From positions 1 through 37,686 of the forward strand of contig JAIYCV010000017.1 in NCBI GenBank assembly GCA_027487845.1: a DNA stretch of 37,686 nt, given 5' to 3'. This stretch comes from Flammeovirgaceae bacterium. GTDB lineage: Bacteria > Bacteroidota > Bacteroidia > Cytophagales > Cyclobacteriaceae. A model generated the notes under the pieces. The model did not search any database, was not told the DNA's origin, and was given only the letters and a program-made list of their open reading frames with translations. Every line of letters starts with the position of its first letter. Positions within the stretch are counted from its first letter, which is position 1. Position numbers and translations under genes: made by a program. Of the stretch, positions 1 through 8,471 are shown in pieces.

Positions 1-118
1 TCCTACTATGAAAAAGCATCTCCACAATTTAATGAACCGCTGTATACGAGACCCGTACGTACAGTGGTGTGAGAGCCTCCCCTCGTCAGTTACAACTGGC
101 GGGGCGGGCTACTCGATT
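1..118 (+). mobile_element. Group II intron, 3' end (domains V and VI), partial
   Basis: Bases 36-44 (ACCGCTGTA) pair with 61-69 (TACAGTGGT, one G-U pair). Bases 45-48 pair with 54-57, leaving the two-base bulge CG at 58-59. This is the shape of the catalytic domain V hairpin, with a CGC triad at 38-40. Bases 79-104 form a second hairpin of the domain VI type (CCCC and CAGT pairing with ACTG and GGGG, loop near 91-94), followed by the typical end CTACTCGAT. The intron-encoded reverse transcriptase would lie to the left, outside the window. The exact 3' splice point, about 116-118, is a guess. The element ends about 14 bases from the stop of the Doc toxin gene and runs opposite to it. Confidence 0.72.
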
Positions 119-131
119 GTGGCTTCGTTGC

Positions 132-503
132 CTACTCCAAATTATCCCGAATCCACTCTCTAATTTTGTCGAACGTCAATTCTCCTTTTGCTGCTTTGAT
201 TACAAAGTCATATTTAACGTCTTGGTCAACATTAATATCAAGTTGATTTCTCTTGAGGATTAGTCGCAATAGAACGTATGCAGTTCTTTTGTTTCCGTCA
301 ACGAATGGATGGTTTGAAACAATACTCTCAAAAATTGCTGCGGCTTTGTCAACGGGGTCGGGATATAAGTCTTTGCCGTCAAAAGTCTGAAATGGTCGTC
401 CAATGGCTGATTCCAAAATCCCTTTATCTCTAATTCCTTTCGCGCCACCAAATCGGTCTATAAGAATGTCATGAATCTTTTCAACTTCACTAACTTCTAT
501 CAT
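132..503 (-). CDS. doc: Doc/Fic-family toxin of a type II toxin-antitoxin pair
   Basis: A 123-residue protein of the death-on-curing type. The Fic core motif HPFVDGNKRTA sits at about residues 64-74, with the catalytic His and the Asn-Lys-Arg phosphate-binding residues present. Known Doc proteins phosphorylate elongation factor Tu and stop translation, while longer Fic relatives AMPylate targets. Length and architecture favour Doc. The ATG overlaps the TGA of the antitoxin gene (ATGA), so the two are translationally coupled with the antitoxin first, the usual order. Nothing suggests inactivation. The 3' end lies only about 14 bases from a group II intron end. The family call is secure; the exact chemistry is inferred. 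Confidence 0.9.
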   Translation of the reverse strand: MIEVSEVEKIHDILIDRFGGAKGIRDKGILESAIGRPFQTFDGKDLYPDPVDKAAAIFESIVSNHPFVDGNKRTAYVLLRLILKRNQLDINVDQDVKYDFVIKAAKGELTFDKIREWIRDNLE

Positions 504-688
504 TTAGCAAGTCGTTCGAGAAGTTCTTTGTCTTCCGTCAAAATATCTCTTAAATCCCTCATTAGATTTAATCTATCTGCAGGTTGATTCTCAGCCTTTT
601 TCAAAAAGTCTAAGATGTCCTGAAGAACGCCTTCAGGAACGTTGTCCAAGGATTTTTGGATCTCAGATTTGATCTCGTTTGTCGTCAT
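500..688 (-). CDS. Antitoxin partner of the Doc toxin
   Basis: A 62-residue acidic/basic helical protein directly upstream of the Doc gene and overlapping it by four bases. The N-terminal half (VPEGVLQDILDFLKKAE) resembles small DUF2281-like antitoxins. The C-terminal half (RDLRDILTEDKELLERL) would be the toxin-binding helix. In this arrangement the antitoxin usually occupies the Fic active site and also represses its own promoter. I see no clear AbrB, MazE or Phd fold, so the DNA-binding type is unknown. The function comes mostly from position; the gene itself is well supported. Confidence 0.78.
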   Translation of the reverse strand: MTTNEIKSEIQKSLDNVPEGVLQDILDFLKKAENQPADRLNLMRDLRDILTEDKELLERLAK

Positions 689-863
689 AATTCTTTATTC
701 TAACCCGAATTTATTAAAATTTTCTGAATCTTTCTTTGGGAGGTCTGGCAATGAGCCACAACTTCCTTATACCAGCCACAAAACCACCGTTTACCTCCCA
801 TTTTCTGTTGGCTTTGTGCTATTTCTTACTTTCTTATTTGCTTCTGTTAAAAATAGTAGTTTT

Positions 864-897
864 GGCCAATTTTCCAAAATAATACGCAAAATTGGCC
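864..897. repeat. Perfect 10-bp inverted repeat
   Basis: GGCCAATTTT at 864-873 is mirrored by AAAATTGGCC at 888-897 with a 14-base spacer, and pairing continues beyond with one mismatch. A further related copy, GCCAATTTGGCC, lies at about 1034-1045. It could be a hairpin terminator of the minus-strand peptidase operon or a protein-binding palindrome. Confidence 0.7.
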
Positions 898-920
898 TAA
901 ATCGCAATTTTTTTTGCCAT

Positions 921-974
921 TTGTGAACGTTTTACTTGTGAACTTTTTTTTGTTCACAGCAAATTTGTTCACAA
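921..974. repeat. Double symmetric TTGTGAAC / GTTCACAA repeat
   Basis: TTGTGAAC occurs at 921-928 and 936-943. Its complement core GTTCAC occurs at 952-957, and GTTCACAA at 967-974. Both pairs are spaced 15 bases apart, so the array is mirror-symmetric about a central run of T. This looks more like an operator or repeat cluster than a simple terminator. Function unknown. Confidence 0.7.
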
Positions 975-1065
975 ACGCGTGGCTACCAAAGTTTATCCTT
1001 TTCAATTGCGGGAAAAAAATCGGGATTAGTATTGCCAATTTGGCCATCATACTCGGCTGTATGAC

Positions 1066-2388
1066 TCATTGCCCCCTTTTGCCTTGTATTTTTTCAGGCG
1101 TTGTTATTCGATGAATCATTACGGCTATTCTTTTCTCTACCGCAGGCAACGTTTTTAGATTTATGAATTCGCTTGGTGCATGTGCGCCACCCCCCATTGC
1201 ACCTAAGCCATCCAGGCAATCAAGGTATTGAGCCACAAAAGAAATGTCGCCCGCCCCGCGTAGCCCTGGGTCATACGCTTTCACTTCGCCTTGACCTAAA
1301 TCCTGACTAACCTTGCTTAATAGATTTAGCATATTCAAATTACCCTGTGTTGGCGACATGGCGGGTATACCATCCGTAAAGGTAATTTCCGCTTCGGTTT
1401 GAGGAAGGCTTTCCTTTACAATGGTTCTCATCTTTTCACGCGCTTTGTTCTTTTGTTCTTCTGAAATAAAGCGCAAGTCGCCTTTTACAATCGTGGTATT
1501 GGGCACAATATTCGTTTTACCGGAAACTGTTCCTTCCGTTCCCGTTGAATCCATTGTTACCTGAGTTCCGCCTAAGATGATTCCTGGGCTGAATGTTAAG
1601 TACTGTTCTTGCAATTCATCATAAAATCTGTGAATAATTCTCGAAGCTTCATAGATAGAGCCAGCTCCGGTGTTCTTATTGAAAATTCCTCCCGAATGGG
1701 CTTGTTTGCCTTTCACGGTAAGACTCCAGCTACTCGACCCTCTCCTAGCGATTGTTGCATAGTCCATGCCCGTGCCTGTTTCAAAGCACAAGGCAATATC
1801 GCTTCGTTGAGCTGCTTCAATTATATCTTTTCGGCTAATAGATAGGGGCTTACCTGAGCTCTCTTCATCACCGTGCATAATCACAATCACTTGGCGATCT
1901 TTGAGCAACCCCGCTTCTTTCAATGCTTTCAAGGCGTAGATAATAATCATATTGCCACCCTTCATGTCGTTGGTGCCAGACCCTGCGGCAACTGTGTCTT
2001 TTCTAATCCATGTTTGCACCGGACTGTCGGGCTCAAACACTGTATCCAGGTGGCCTATCAATAGCAAACGCTTTCCTACATTTCCTTTTATCTCAGCATA
2101 CAAATGGCCAGCGCGTTTCATCTCGTTGGGCATCTCAATCCAGCGGGTAGCAAAACCAAGTTTATCCAGTTCAGTTTTGTAGAGCATACCTACTTTCTTA
2201 ACTCCTTGGATATTATGCGTGCCGCTATTAATGTTAACTGTATTCTCTAAAAAGCCAACTGATTCTTCATAGTTTTTTTCAACTATAGAAAGTAATTGCT
2301 TTTCTTGTTTGGAAACCTGCGCATTCGCAATAAAAGCAAGCGAAATTGATAAAGAGAAAGCGAAAAAAACCGTTACACGTTTCATCAT
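1066..2388 (-). CDS. Exported M20 carboxypeptidase (glutamate carboxypeptidase type)
   Basis: A 440-residue zinc peptidase with a signal peptide (about residues 1-23, ending ANA-Q). The M20 metal site is visible: GHLDTV (His113), NDMKGG (Asp141 bridging), the general base and ligand pair DEESSG (Glu175/Glu176), CFETGT near 209 and GGAHAPSEF (His403). The order matches the CPG2-like M20 branch, with a dimerisation domain inserted around residues 215-330. It likely trims C-terminal residues from small peptides or pteroyl-like substrates in the periplasm. It is the last gene of a three-gene operon, starting 8 bases after the S9 peptidase stop. Exact substrate unknown. Confidence 0.9.
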   Translation of the reverse strand: MMKRVTVFFAFSLSISLAFIANAQVSKQEKQLLSIVEKNYEESVGFLENTVNINSGTHNIQGVKKVGMLYKTELDKLGFATRWIEMPNEMKRAGHLYAEIKGNVGKRLLLIGHLDTVFEPDSPVQTWIRKDTVAAGSGTNDMKGGNMIIIYALKALKEAGLLKDRQVIVIMHGDEESSGKPLSISRKDIIEAAQRSDIALCFETGTGMDYATIARRGSSSWSLTVKGKQAHSGGIFNKNTGAGSIYEASRIIHRFYDELQEQYLTFSPGIILGGTQVTMDSTGTEGTVSGKTNIVPNTTIVKGDLRFISEEQKNKAREKMRTIVKESLPQTEAEITFTDGIPAMSPTQGNLNMLNLLSKVSQDLGQGEVKAYDPGLRGAGDISFVAQYLDCLDGLGAMGGGAHAPSEFINLKTLPAVEKRIAVMIHRITTPEKIQGKRGQ

Positions 2389-2396
2389 TATGAAAT

Positions 2397-4319
2397 CTAT
2401 TTTTCAATTCCTTTCAAATAGTTGTCGAGGAATTTTAACACTTCCTCAGAGGCTTTTATGTTATTTTCCTTTTTAACGAAACCATGCCCCTCGTCTGGGA
2501 AAATCACATATTCAACGGGCACATTATTTTTCTTGGCGCCAGCTACTATCTCGTCCGACTCCACCTGCAAAACCCTTGGATCGTTCGATCCTTGAAGTAC
2601 AATAAATGGTTTTGTTATTTTGTTAGTAAAAAACAGCGGTGATTTATTGCGCAATGCCGTTGAGTCGGCAGTAAATGGATCACCTAATTCGTTGTATAAT
2701 GCCTTCCGATTTGACTCCCACCATTTTGGAATGCTCTTTAATGTTCTTAACCAATTTGTTACACCGAAATAGTTCACTCCCACTTTAAATTCTTCTGGAG
2801 CGAACGTGAGTGCCGCCATCACCATATATCCGCCATAACTTCCGCCATAAATACCAATCTTATCTGTGTCGATGTAGGGTAGCGTGGCTAAATAGTTCTT
2901 CGCTTCGATGCAATCCTTCAAATCTTCGCTGCCATGTTTACGATCATCGGCAGCATAAAATGTTTTACCATACCCTGAACTGCCGCGATTGTTTACCGCC
3001 AGAATTGCGTATCCGTGGTTTACAAGGTGTTGAAGTGCAGCCGAATAGTTCAATCGAGTTTGGCCGCCTGGCCCACCATGAATCCAAAGCAATGCGGGAA
3101 CTTTCTTATCTTTTTGTATTCCCTTCGGTTTGTAAAGTAAGGCTGGTATTTCCAGCCCATCAAATGACTTGTAACGGATAACTTCACCCGCCACAAGGTC
3201 GGCAGGGTCAATTTCTTTTGTAATGGTATTGGTAAGTTGTTTTGCCTCTTTTGTCTCAAAATTGTAAACAAACAGGTTGCTTGGCGATTTAGAACTACTC
3301 ACATAAAAGCACATTTGCTTTTCGCTATCCGCAATTGTTACTCCGGTGATGTCACCTTCCGGCAGGCCTCCTACTTCTACACGAACGCCTGTCGCATCTT
3401 CATAAATTTTTATTTCTGTTCGGGCATCGTTGTTGATGGCGACTACGCGGTACTTGCCACTTTTTGACAATGCTGCATACAAAATATCCCAAGGAGCTTC
3501 TTCTACTTTCTTCTTTTCACCTGTTTTTATGTCATAGCTTGCCAGGTATTTATACTCGCTTCCTTCATCTGACAGATAAAACAATTTACTTCCATCCTTG
3601 CTAAAATACTGGGGGCTAAATTGCGCATCACCTGTATGTTCCGATAACAGTTTTTGAGTATTCGTCTGCGTATCTAACAAATACATGTTTGAATTATTTG
3701 TGGTGATTGTTTCTTGCAAGGCGATGTACCGACCATCGTCTGAGATCGCCTCTGGATCCACCCCTTTCTCATTTTTATAGACTGATGTAGTTGGATATAC
3801 ATTTCCTTCTTTCGAGCCGCCTTCGATCTGAACTTTGTACAAATCAAAATAGCGTTTGTCGCGACCGTTGGAAGTATAATACATCATTTTTTGATCGTAG
3901 CTCCAACCATAAAATGTAGCCTTGGCCGTAGAATCTTGGATCAAATCAGAAACCATTCCATCCGGGCTTCTCACATACAGGTGGGTGATTTCATTTCCAC
4001 CCTTATCACTTCCGTATAACACCCGATTGTCTTTCGGGAAATAGCTGTAAGCAAAAACAGCATTATCATTTGAGTTAGTCAATGCTTTTTGCTCACCTGT
4101 TTTAATATCAATTTCAATCGCGTTAAAGATTCCCGTAGCCTTGCTGCTAATAAGTATTTTGCTTTCATCTGGTGAGAATGCGCCTCCTGTTATTTGTACC
4201 ACATCCGAAAACTGCTGTATGGTATACAACTTGGGTGCTTTTTCTTCTTTTGTGGAGTTGCAACTTGCTAGTGCTAATATGGCAACCACCCAAAGCCCAT
4301 TTCTTATAATTCTATTCAT
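2397..4319 (-). CDS. S9-family prolyl oligopeptidase/dipeptidyl aminopeptidase, lipoprotein
   Basis: A 640-residue protein with a lipoprotein signal (ALASC, Cys20 as lipidation site), so it is membrane-anchored in the cell envelope. Residues about 40-370 form a WD40/TolB-like beta-propeller with several SPDE/SYDQK-type blades. Residues about 380-640 are the alpha/beta-hydrolase domain. The catalytic triad is readable: Ser494 in GGSYGGYM, Asp580 in GSNDPRV and His612 in DEGHGF. WIHGGPGGQ supplies the oxyanion region. Enzymes of this family cleave peptides after Pro or Ala, often releasing dipeptides. It is the middle gene of the peptidase operon, 30 bases downstream of the amidohydrolase. Confidence 0.93.
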   Translation of the reverse strand: MNRIIRNGLWVVAILALASCNSTKEEKAPKLYTIQQFSDVVQITGGAFSPDESKILISSKATGIFNAIEIDIKTGEQKALTNSNDNAVFAYSYFPKDNRVLYGSDKGGNEITHLYVRSPDGMVSDLIQDSTAKATFYGWSYDQKMMYYTSNGRDKRYFDLYKVQIEGGSKEGNVYPTTSVYKNEKGVDPEAISDDGRYIALQETITTNNSNMYLLDTQTNTQKLLSEHTGDAQFSPQYFSKDGSKLFYLSDEGSEYKYLASYDIKTGEKKKVEEAPWDILYAALSKSGKYRVVAINNDARTEIKIYEDATGVRVEVGGLPEGDITGVTIADSEKQMCFYVSSSKSPSNLFVYNFETKEAKQLTNTITKEIDPADLVAGEVIRYKSFDGLEIPALLYKPKGIQKDKKVPALLWIHGGPGGQTRLNYSAALQHLVNHGYAILAVNNRGSSGYGKTFYAADDRKHGSEDLKDCIEAKNYLATLPYIDTDKIGIYGGSYGGYMVMAALTFAPEEFKVGVNYFGVTNWLRTLKSIPKWWESNRKALYNELGDPFTADSTALRNKSPLFFTNKITKPFIVLQGSNDPRVLQVESDEIVAGAKKNNVPVEYVIFPDEGHGFVKKENNIKASEEVLKFLDNYLKGIEK

Positions 4320-4349
4320 AATTTCAAGATCAATTTCCTCTATAAAAAT

Positions 4350-5651
4350 TTATTTAGCATTGGCATAATCCACCACCAAATTGCAGAGCGTGTTCACTCC
4401 TAGTACTAAACCACTGTCATCAACAATAAATTGAGGCGTATGATGCGGCCCCGCATTTTTTGGATCAGTGCCTTTTGGCATACCTCCCAAAAATAAAAAG
4501 AGGCCAGGCACTTTCTCTGCGAAAAAAGAGAAATCCTCGCTACCCGTTATGGGCGGCACCAATTTAACATTTTCAGCACCAGCGGATTTTTGGATAGACG
4601 GTAACATTCTAGCCGTCAAAGCGGGATCATTGTAGGTAACAGGATAGTGGCTTTCATACGGAAGATCAACAACGGCAGTAGCTCCAGCCGCTTGCGCAGT
4701 GTGGCTAACCACTTCATTAATTCTTTTGATTACCAGTTTCTCGTCCGCAGCACTCAAGGTTCGAACGGTGCCAATCATTTCCACTTTCTCTGAAATGATA
4801 TTCCCTCGGTTGCCTCCATGGATAGCACCAATGGTAACTACTGCCGGGTTTTCAGTAATGTTTACATTTCGGCTTACAATGCTTTGCAAGGCATTGATAA
4901 TCTGTGCTGATACCACTATCGGGTCTACCGAAGACCAAGGTTGAGCACCGTGCGAAGGCTTTCCGGTTACCGTAATTCTTAAATCGTTTACGGAAGCCAT
5001 CGCTCCTCCCGGGCGGTAAGTAATTGTTCCCACTTCACTTGTGGAGCTAATGTGCAATCCAAAAGCAACATCTACTTTTGGGTTTTCCAGCACGCCCTCT
5101 TTCACCATCTGTTCAGCACCGCCTTCTTCACCTTTGGGAACACCCTCCTCGGCTGGTTGAAAGATAAACTTCACCGAACCTTTCAAATCCTTCTTCATTG
5201 AGGCTAACACTTCTGCTGCCCCCATTAGCATGGCCACGTGGGTATCATGTCCACAGGCATGCATCACTCCTGTTTTGGCGCCATTATACTCTGCCGTAAC
5301 TTTAGATGCATACGGCAAATCGTTTTTCTCGTACACGGGCAATGCATCCATGTCTGCTCGCAGTGCAATAACCGGCCCTGGTAAACCTCCTTTTAACAAA
5401 CCAACAACACCTGTCTTGGCAACACCTGTTTTAACTTCAATCCCAAGCGATTGCAAATGCTTGGCGATCAACTCAGCTGTTCTAAACTCGCGGTTGCCCA
5501 ACTCGGGGTGTTCGTGAATATCTCTGCGCCATGCAATTACTTTCTTTTCGACTTCGCTCGATTTGATTTTGATGGTCTGACGAGCTTTATCAGGTTGAGC
5601 GAATGAATAAGATGAAATGATTAGGCAAAGGACAACGAACTGATTTTTCAT
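4350..5651 (-). CDS. Exported M20D amidohydrolase (N-acyl amino acid hydrolase type)
   Basis: A 433-residue protein with a signal peptide (SYSFAQ, about residues 1-19). M20D hallmarks are present: RRDIHEHPEL near 42-51, RADMDALP near 98-105, HACGHDTH (Cys133, His135), the PAEEG acid pair (Glu168/Glu169), GSEDF near the C-terminus and HHTPQF supplying the last ligand. The Cys ligand sets this branch apart from classic M20A enzymes. Relatives hydrolyse hippurate, indole-acetyl amino acids or N-acetyl amino acids, and periplasmic location suggests scavenging. It is the first gene of the peptidase operon. Its ATG follows a nearly 480-base non-coding region. Confidence 0.92.
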   Translation of the reverse strand: MKNQFVVLCLIISSYSFAQPDKARQTIKIKSSEVEKKVIAWRRDIHEHPELGNREFRTAELIAKHLQSLGIEVKTGVAKTGVVGLLKGGLPGPVIALRADMDALPVYEKNDLPYASKVTAEYNGAKTGVMHACGHDTHVAMLMGAAEVLASMKKDLKGSVKFIFQPAEEGVPKGEEGGAEQMVKEGVLENPKVDVAFGLHISSTSEVGTITYRPGGAMASVNDLRITVTGKPSHGAQPWSSVDPIVVSAQIINALQSIVSRNVNITENPAVVTIGAIHGGNRGNIISEKVEMIGTVRTLSAADEKLVIKRINEVVSHTAQAAGATAVVDLPYESHYPVTYNDPALTARMLPSIQKSAGAENVKLVPPITGSEDFSFFAEKVPGLFLFLGGMPKGTDPKNAGPHHTPQFIVDDSGLVLGVNTLCNLVVDYANAK

Positions 5652-6134
5652 ATGAGCTTGATTTGGGTTTCAATTTTTATTTTAGGCATTTCCTTTCACA
5701 TTTTTTTAAAATGCTACGTGACCTCAAGAACGAATGCTTGAGCACTCTATACATTAGTGGAAATTCTACCCGTTTTTTGAGTTCAATTAGCGATGGCAAC
5801 TTAGCAACAAAATTCGAAATTGGAGTTACGGACTCGCATTTGTTTGTTTTATGCCACTTTGATGAAACTTAGGTTAAGACGCAATAGAAAACAATAATGT
5901 GTAAAAATTATCAGTTTTGCGATTAAGCCATGGTTTGCCGCTAAATCTACTTAGTTGCAGGGTCTTTCTTTACCACGCGGAGGATCGTAATAAAAGGTGG
6001 AGGAAACGAACACCAACCAATTTAAACGAGTATGAACCTTTTTTGATCGTGCAAAATAGCCCAACGGACTAATAAACTCCTCACATCAGGGTAAGTATGG
6101 CTTTCTTGCATTAAAATATTAATCTAGCTTGTTT
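5652..6134. other. Gene-free divergent intergenic region
   Basis: About 480 bases between the minus-strand peptidase operon and the plus-strand signalling genes. It should carry both divergent promoters. I looked for TAnnTTTG boxes on both strands and saw no convincing one. No hairpin, repeat or RNA gene stood out, and short open frames here lack plausible starts. Confidence 0.5.
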
Positions 6135-6707
6135 ATGCTTACAGTAAAGTTCCAAAACCTTACTTACGTTCTATACTTTCTGTTTATTATTTACTGCTCA
6201 CCAAGTAAAGCTCAACTTACACTTAGCAAATCGATAGTTTACAATGAATTTAAAATTGATAGCTCTACCTCCATTTCAATGCCTGATTACCTGATCAAAA
6301 CATCATCCAGTGATGACACAGCTACGATTGCTTTCGAGAACATTTTCAGCGAAGCGTATTGTACAATTGAAAAGCAAAGAACAGCTAATGAAAGCTTGGC
6401 GGATTTTTACTTACGGACAGCAAAAAATTTGAAGTCCCAAAATTGTACTATTTTAAAGATACAAAATGGAGTATCTTTAAGTTTGAAAGAAATAAGAATT
6501 TGGGCAAAAAAAATATTATCAAGGCGAAATCTATTAAGTACCTGCTTTTATAGGCACAGCCATAGCGAATCTCAGTCATACAGCTACCGTATTTCTCTTC
6601 TTCATGTTAACACTTTTTTTGTTATTATTTGCTTTTGGACAAAGGAGGTTAATAGCGACTACTTGAATCATTTTGAATTCGCGCAAAGCACAATATCAAC
6701 CAAGTGA
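6135..6707 (+). CDS. Hypothetical exported protein upstream of a sensor gene
   Basis: About 190 residues beginning at an ATG; a TTG two codons earlier is less likely. The N-terminus is a signal peptide (hydrophobic run then SKAQ at about 25-28). The rest is a soluble mixed alpha/beta sequence with no motif I recognise, resembling small exported proteins that precede sensor genes. The C-terminal part (FFVIICFWTKEVNSDYLNHFEFAQSTIS) could be a strand plus a terminal helix. The stop TGA overlaps a possible GTG start of the next gene, so the two are probably co-transcribed. A role as periplasmic ligand sensor for the following membrane protein is only a guess. Confidence 0.7.
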   Translation: MLTVKFQNLTYVLYFLFIIYCSPSKAQLTLSKSIVYNEFKIDSSTSISMPDYLIKTSSSDDTATIAFENIFSEAYCTIEKQRTANESLADFYLRTAKNLKSQNCTILKIQNGVSLSLKEIRIWAKKILSRRNLLSTCFYRHSHSESQSYSYRISLLHVNTFFVIICFWTKEVNSDYLNHFEFAQSTISTK

Positions 6708-6724
6708 TAGTTAGCAGTTCTTCT

Positions 6725-8011
6725 ATGAAAAACCAGTCACCCTTGGCGCTCACAAACGAAGCGAGAGAAGTCTTCTTAAAGAGAAACGCATTGGTTGCAT
6801 TTATAGCCCAGCTTTTAGACCTGTTTGTTCTTTTAGGAACGGGAATTGAATTTTGGTATTTCATTACTTTCCCCATGATGATGAACCTGCTGATCTTAAC
6901 TTGCAAGATTCGCATAAATTTAGCGGTTAATTTATATTTCTGGACCAATGTCTTGGTTGTAATAGCATATAGTATTTTGTATAGACGCTTGTCCATTGAG
7001 TTTGCATTGATACCAATCAGCTGTCTGGCACTTTTTGTTTTTGTAAATGCATTATATGCAAGATTAACGTCACTTCTTTGCCTTGTCGCTTTTGTTGTTT
7101 ATAGGGTTATTGAAAGTAGTATGCCATTTGTGCCAGATCCAGCTATAAATTATCCAATGCTATCAATGATTCCCATCATGACTACGGGCGTGATGTTGAT
7201 TTTTGAGATCATGCTTTTTATAGCCATTAAAGAAAAGCAATATGGATTGTATAGAGACAATTACGTTGATCTAAAGAGGAAACAGGAGAAGCAAGAAACG
7301 ATGATTGACGAACAATCAAAAAAAATAAATAGTATTCAGTCTTTTTCGACCGATTTGCAAGTTGTAAATAAGCAGCTTGAATTTATGTTAGCGCAAAAAA
7401 CGCGCGAATTGCAAACGTATTTAGGTTCCATCGAAAAGTCTCTCTGCTGCATTCTTTTTGGGTTAGACAGCCGGCTAATTCAAATCAATGAGTATACCGC
7501 CAATCTATATGGGCAATCAGAGTCTTCAATGCTCGGCAAAAAGTTTAATAAGCTTTTCTCTCTCGATCAATCAAAAGAATTGTACAAAGAAATGCTTATA
7601 ACAATAGCAGGAGGTGAACAATGGCGCGGAAATATTAAAGGTACCACGTTCACAAACAATTTATTTTATATGGATGCCATTGTTACGCCAATAAAAGATG
7701 GAAATGGTAGTACTCTCTACTTCTTGCTTTTGGGATTGCCATTTACCGAGAAGAAAATACTGGAATTACAAAAAACAGAAACATTGATTGCGTTGGAAGA
7801 TATTGCCTTTAAGACCTCCCATAAAATTCGCGGTCCAATAGCCAGAATTCAAGGAATGCTTTATTTGGCCAAGAACAACTATCTGCGAAAAGAAGAACTT
7901 TTTGAAACCTCGGACGCATTAATTTGTAATCTAAAGGAATTAGATCAGGCGACCACTGACCTAACTCAATTTGTAAATAATCATTACGACCGCTTGAATA
8001 AAATAAGATAA
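6725..8011 (+). CDS. Membrane PAS sensor with HisKA-like helix but no ATPase domain
   Basis: About 428 residues from the ATG; a GTG at 6704, overlapping the previous stop, is an alternative start. The N-terminal half has roughly five to six membrane helices. A coiled coil follows (KRKQEKQETMIDEQ...), then a PAS-like domain at about 230-345. Last comes a phospho-acceptor helix with the H-box SHKIRGPIARIQG (His366 in ATG numbering). Only about 62 residues follow this His, so there is no room for a HATPase_c domain and no N, G1 or G2 box. It therefore cannot autophosphorylate in cis as a normal kinase. A receiver gene begins 2 bases after the stop, suggesting the pair works together. Confidence 0.85.
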   Translation: MKNQSPLALTNEAREVFLKRNALVAFIAQLLDLFVLLGTGIEFWYFITFPMMMNLLILTCKIRINLAVNLYFWTNVLVVIAYSILYRRLSIEFALIPISCLALFVFVNALYARLTSLLCLVAFVVYRVIESSMPFVPDPAINYPMLSMIPIMTTGVMLIFEIMLFIAIKEKQYGLYRDNYVDLKRKQEKQETMIDEQSKKINSIQSFSTDLQVVNKQLEFMLAQKTRELQTYLGSIEKSLCCILFGLDSRLIQINEYTANLYGQSESSMLGKKFNKLFSLDQSKELYKEMLITIAGGEQWRGNIKGTTFTNNLFYMDAIVTPIKDGNGSTLYFLLLGLPFTEKKILELQKTETLIALEDIAFKTSHKIRGPIARIQGMLYLAKNNYLRKEELFETSDALICNLKELDQATTDLTQFVNNHYDRLNKIR

Positions 8012-8013
8012 AA

Positions 8014-8388
8014 ATGATCAATATTTTAATTGTTGAGGATAACGAGATCAATCGACTTCTTCTAGTATCGATAATCAATATTGTTGCCCCGCATGCACAA
8101 GTAATGGAAGCCAAAGATGGTTTAGAAGCGATTGAAAAATTTATTCAATTTAAGCCCGATCTTATATTTATGGATATTCGTATGCCCGGTTTGAACGGCT
8201 TTGAGGCGACTGCAAAAATTCGTTCGCTGGAGATGTGGAAACAAACAGTCATTATAGCACTAACAGCAAGTGCTCAAAAAACAGATAGAGATACTTGCTT
8301 AACATCTGGTATGGATGATTATATTTCCAAACCCATAAAAAGCAACGCGATAAAAACTATTTTCGACAAATGGTTGCCTGCAAATTAA
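8014..8388 (+). CDS. Single-domain CheY-like response regulator
   Basis: A 124-residue receiver domain with no output domain. The acidic pair is in IVEDNE, the phospho-acceptor is Asp54 (FMDIRMPG), the Thr/Ser position is in LTASA and the conserved Lys lies in SKPIKS. It starts 2 bases after the ATPase-less sensor, so translation is coupled. Single-domain receivers either shuttle phosphate in a relay or act by protein binding. Here the likely partners are the neighbouring HisKA-like protein, the large kinase that follows and the HPt-REC protein further on. Confidence 0.93.
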   Translation: MINILIVEDNEINRLLLVSIINIVAPHAQVMEAKDGLEAIEKFIQFKPDLIFMDIRMPGLNGFEATAKIRSLEMWKQTVIIALTASAQKTDRDTCLTSGMDDYISKPIKSNAIKTIFDKWLPAN

Positions 8389-8471
8389 CTTTGAAAATAA
8401 AAAAATGCTATAATGAATTGTGCCTATTTAATCCACTTCGTGCAACTGCTTCTTTTTGGTAATAGATACCT

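Larger units (their letters stand above)
689..1065. other. Gene-free stretch with two inverted-repeat structures
   Basis: About 375 bases between the peptidase operon end and the antitoxin start. Short open frames here are low-complexity and cross the palindromes, so none is accepted. It should hold the terminator of the peptidase operon and the promoter of the toxin-antitoxin pair, but no clear TAnnTTTG box is visible on the minus strand. Two repeat structures, at 864-897 and 921-974, are listed separately. Confidence 0.6.

Noticed and set aside
69..263. Plus-strand frame of 64 codons across the intron end
   Set aside because: It runs through the structured intron tail and antisense to the Doc gene; no coding features.
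642..1114. Several 60-95 codon frames on both strands across the intergenic palindromes
   Set aside because: Low-complexity, Phe/Leu-rich translations that follow the inverted repeats and overlap the antitoxin or peptidase gene; no family features.
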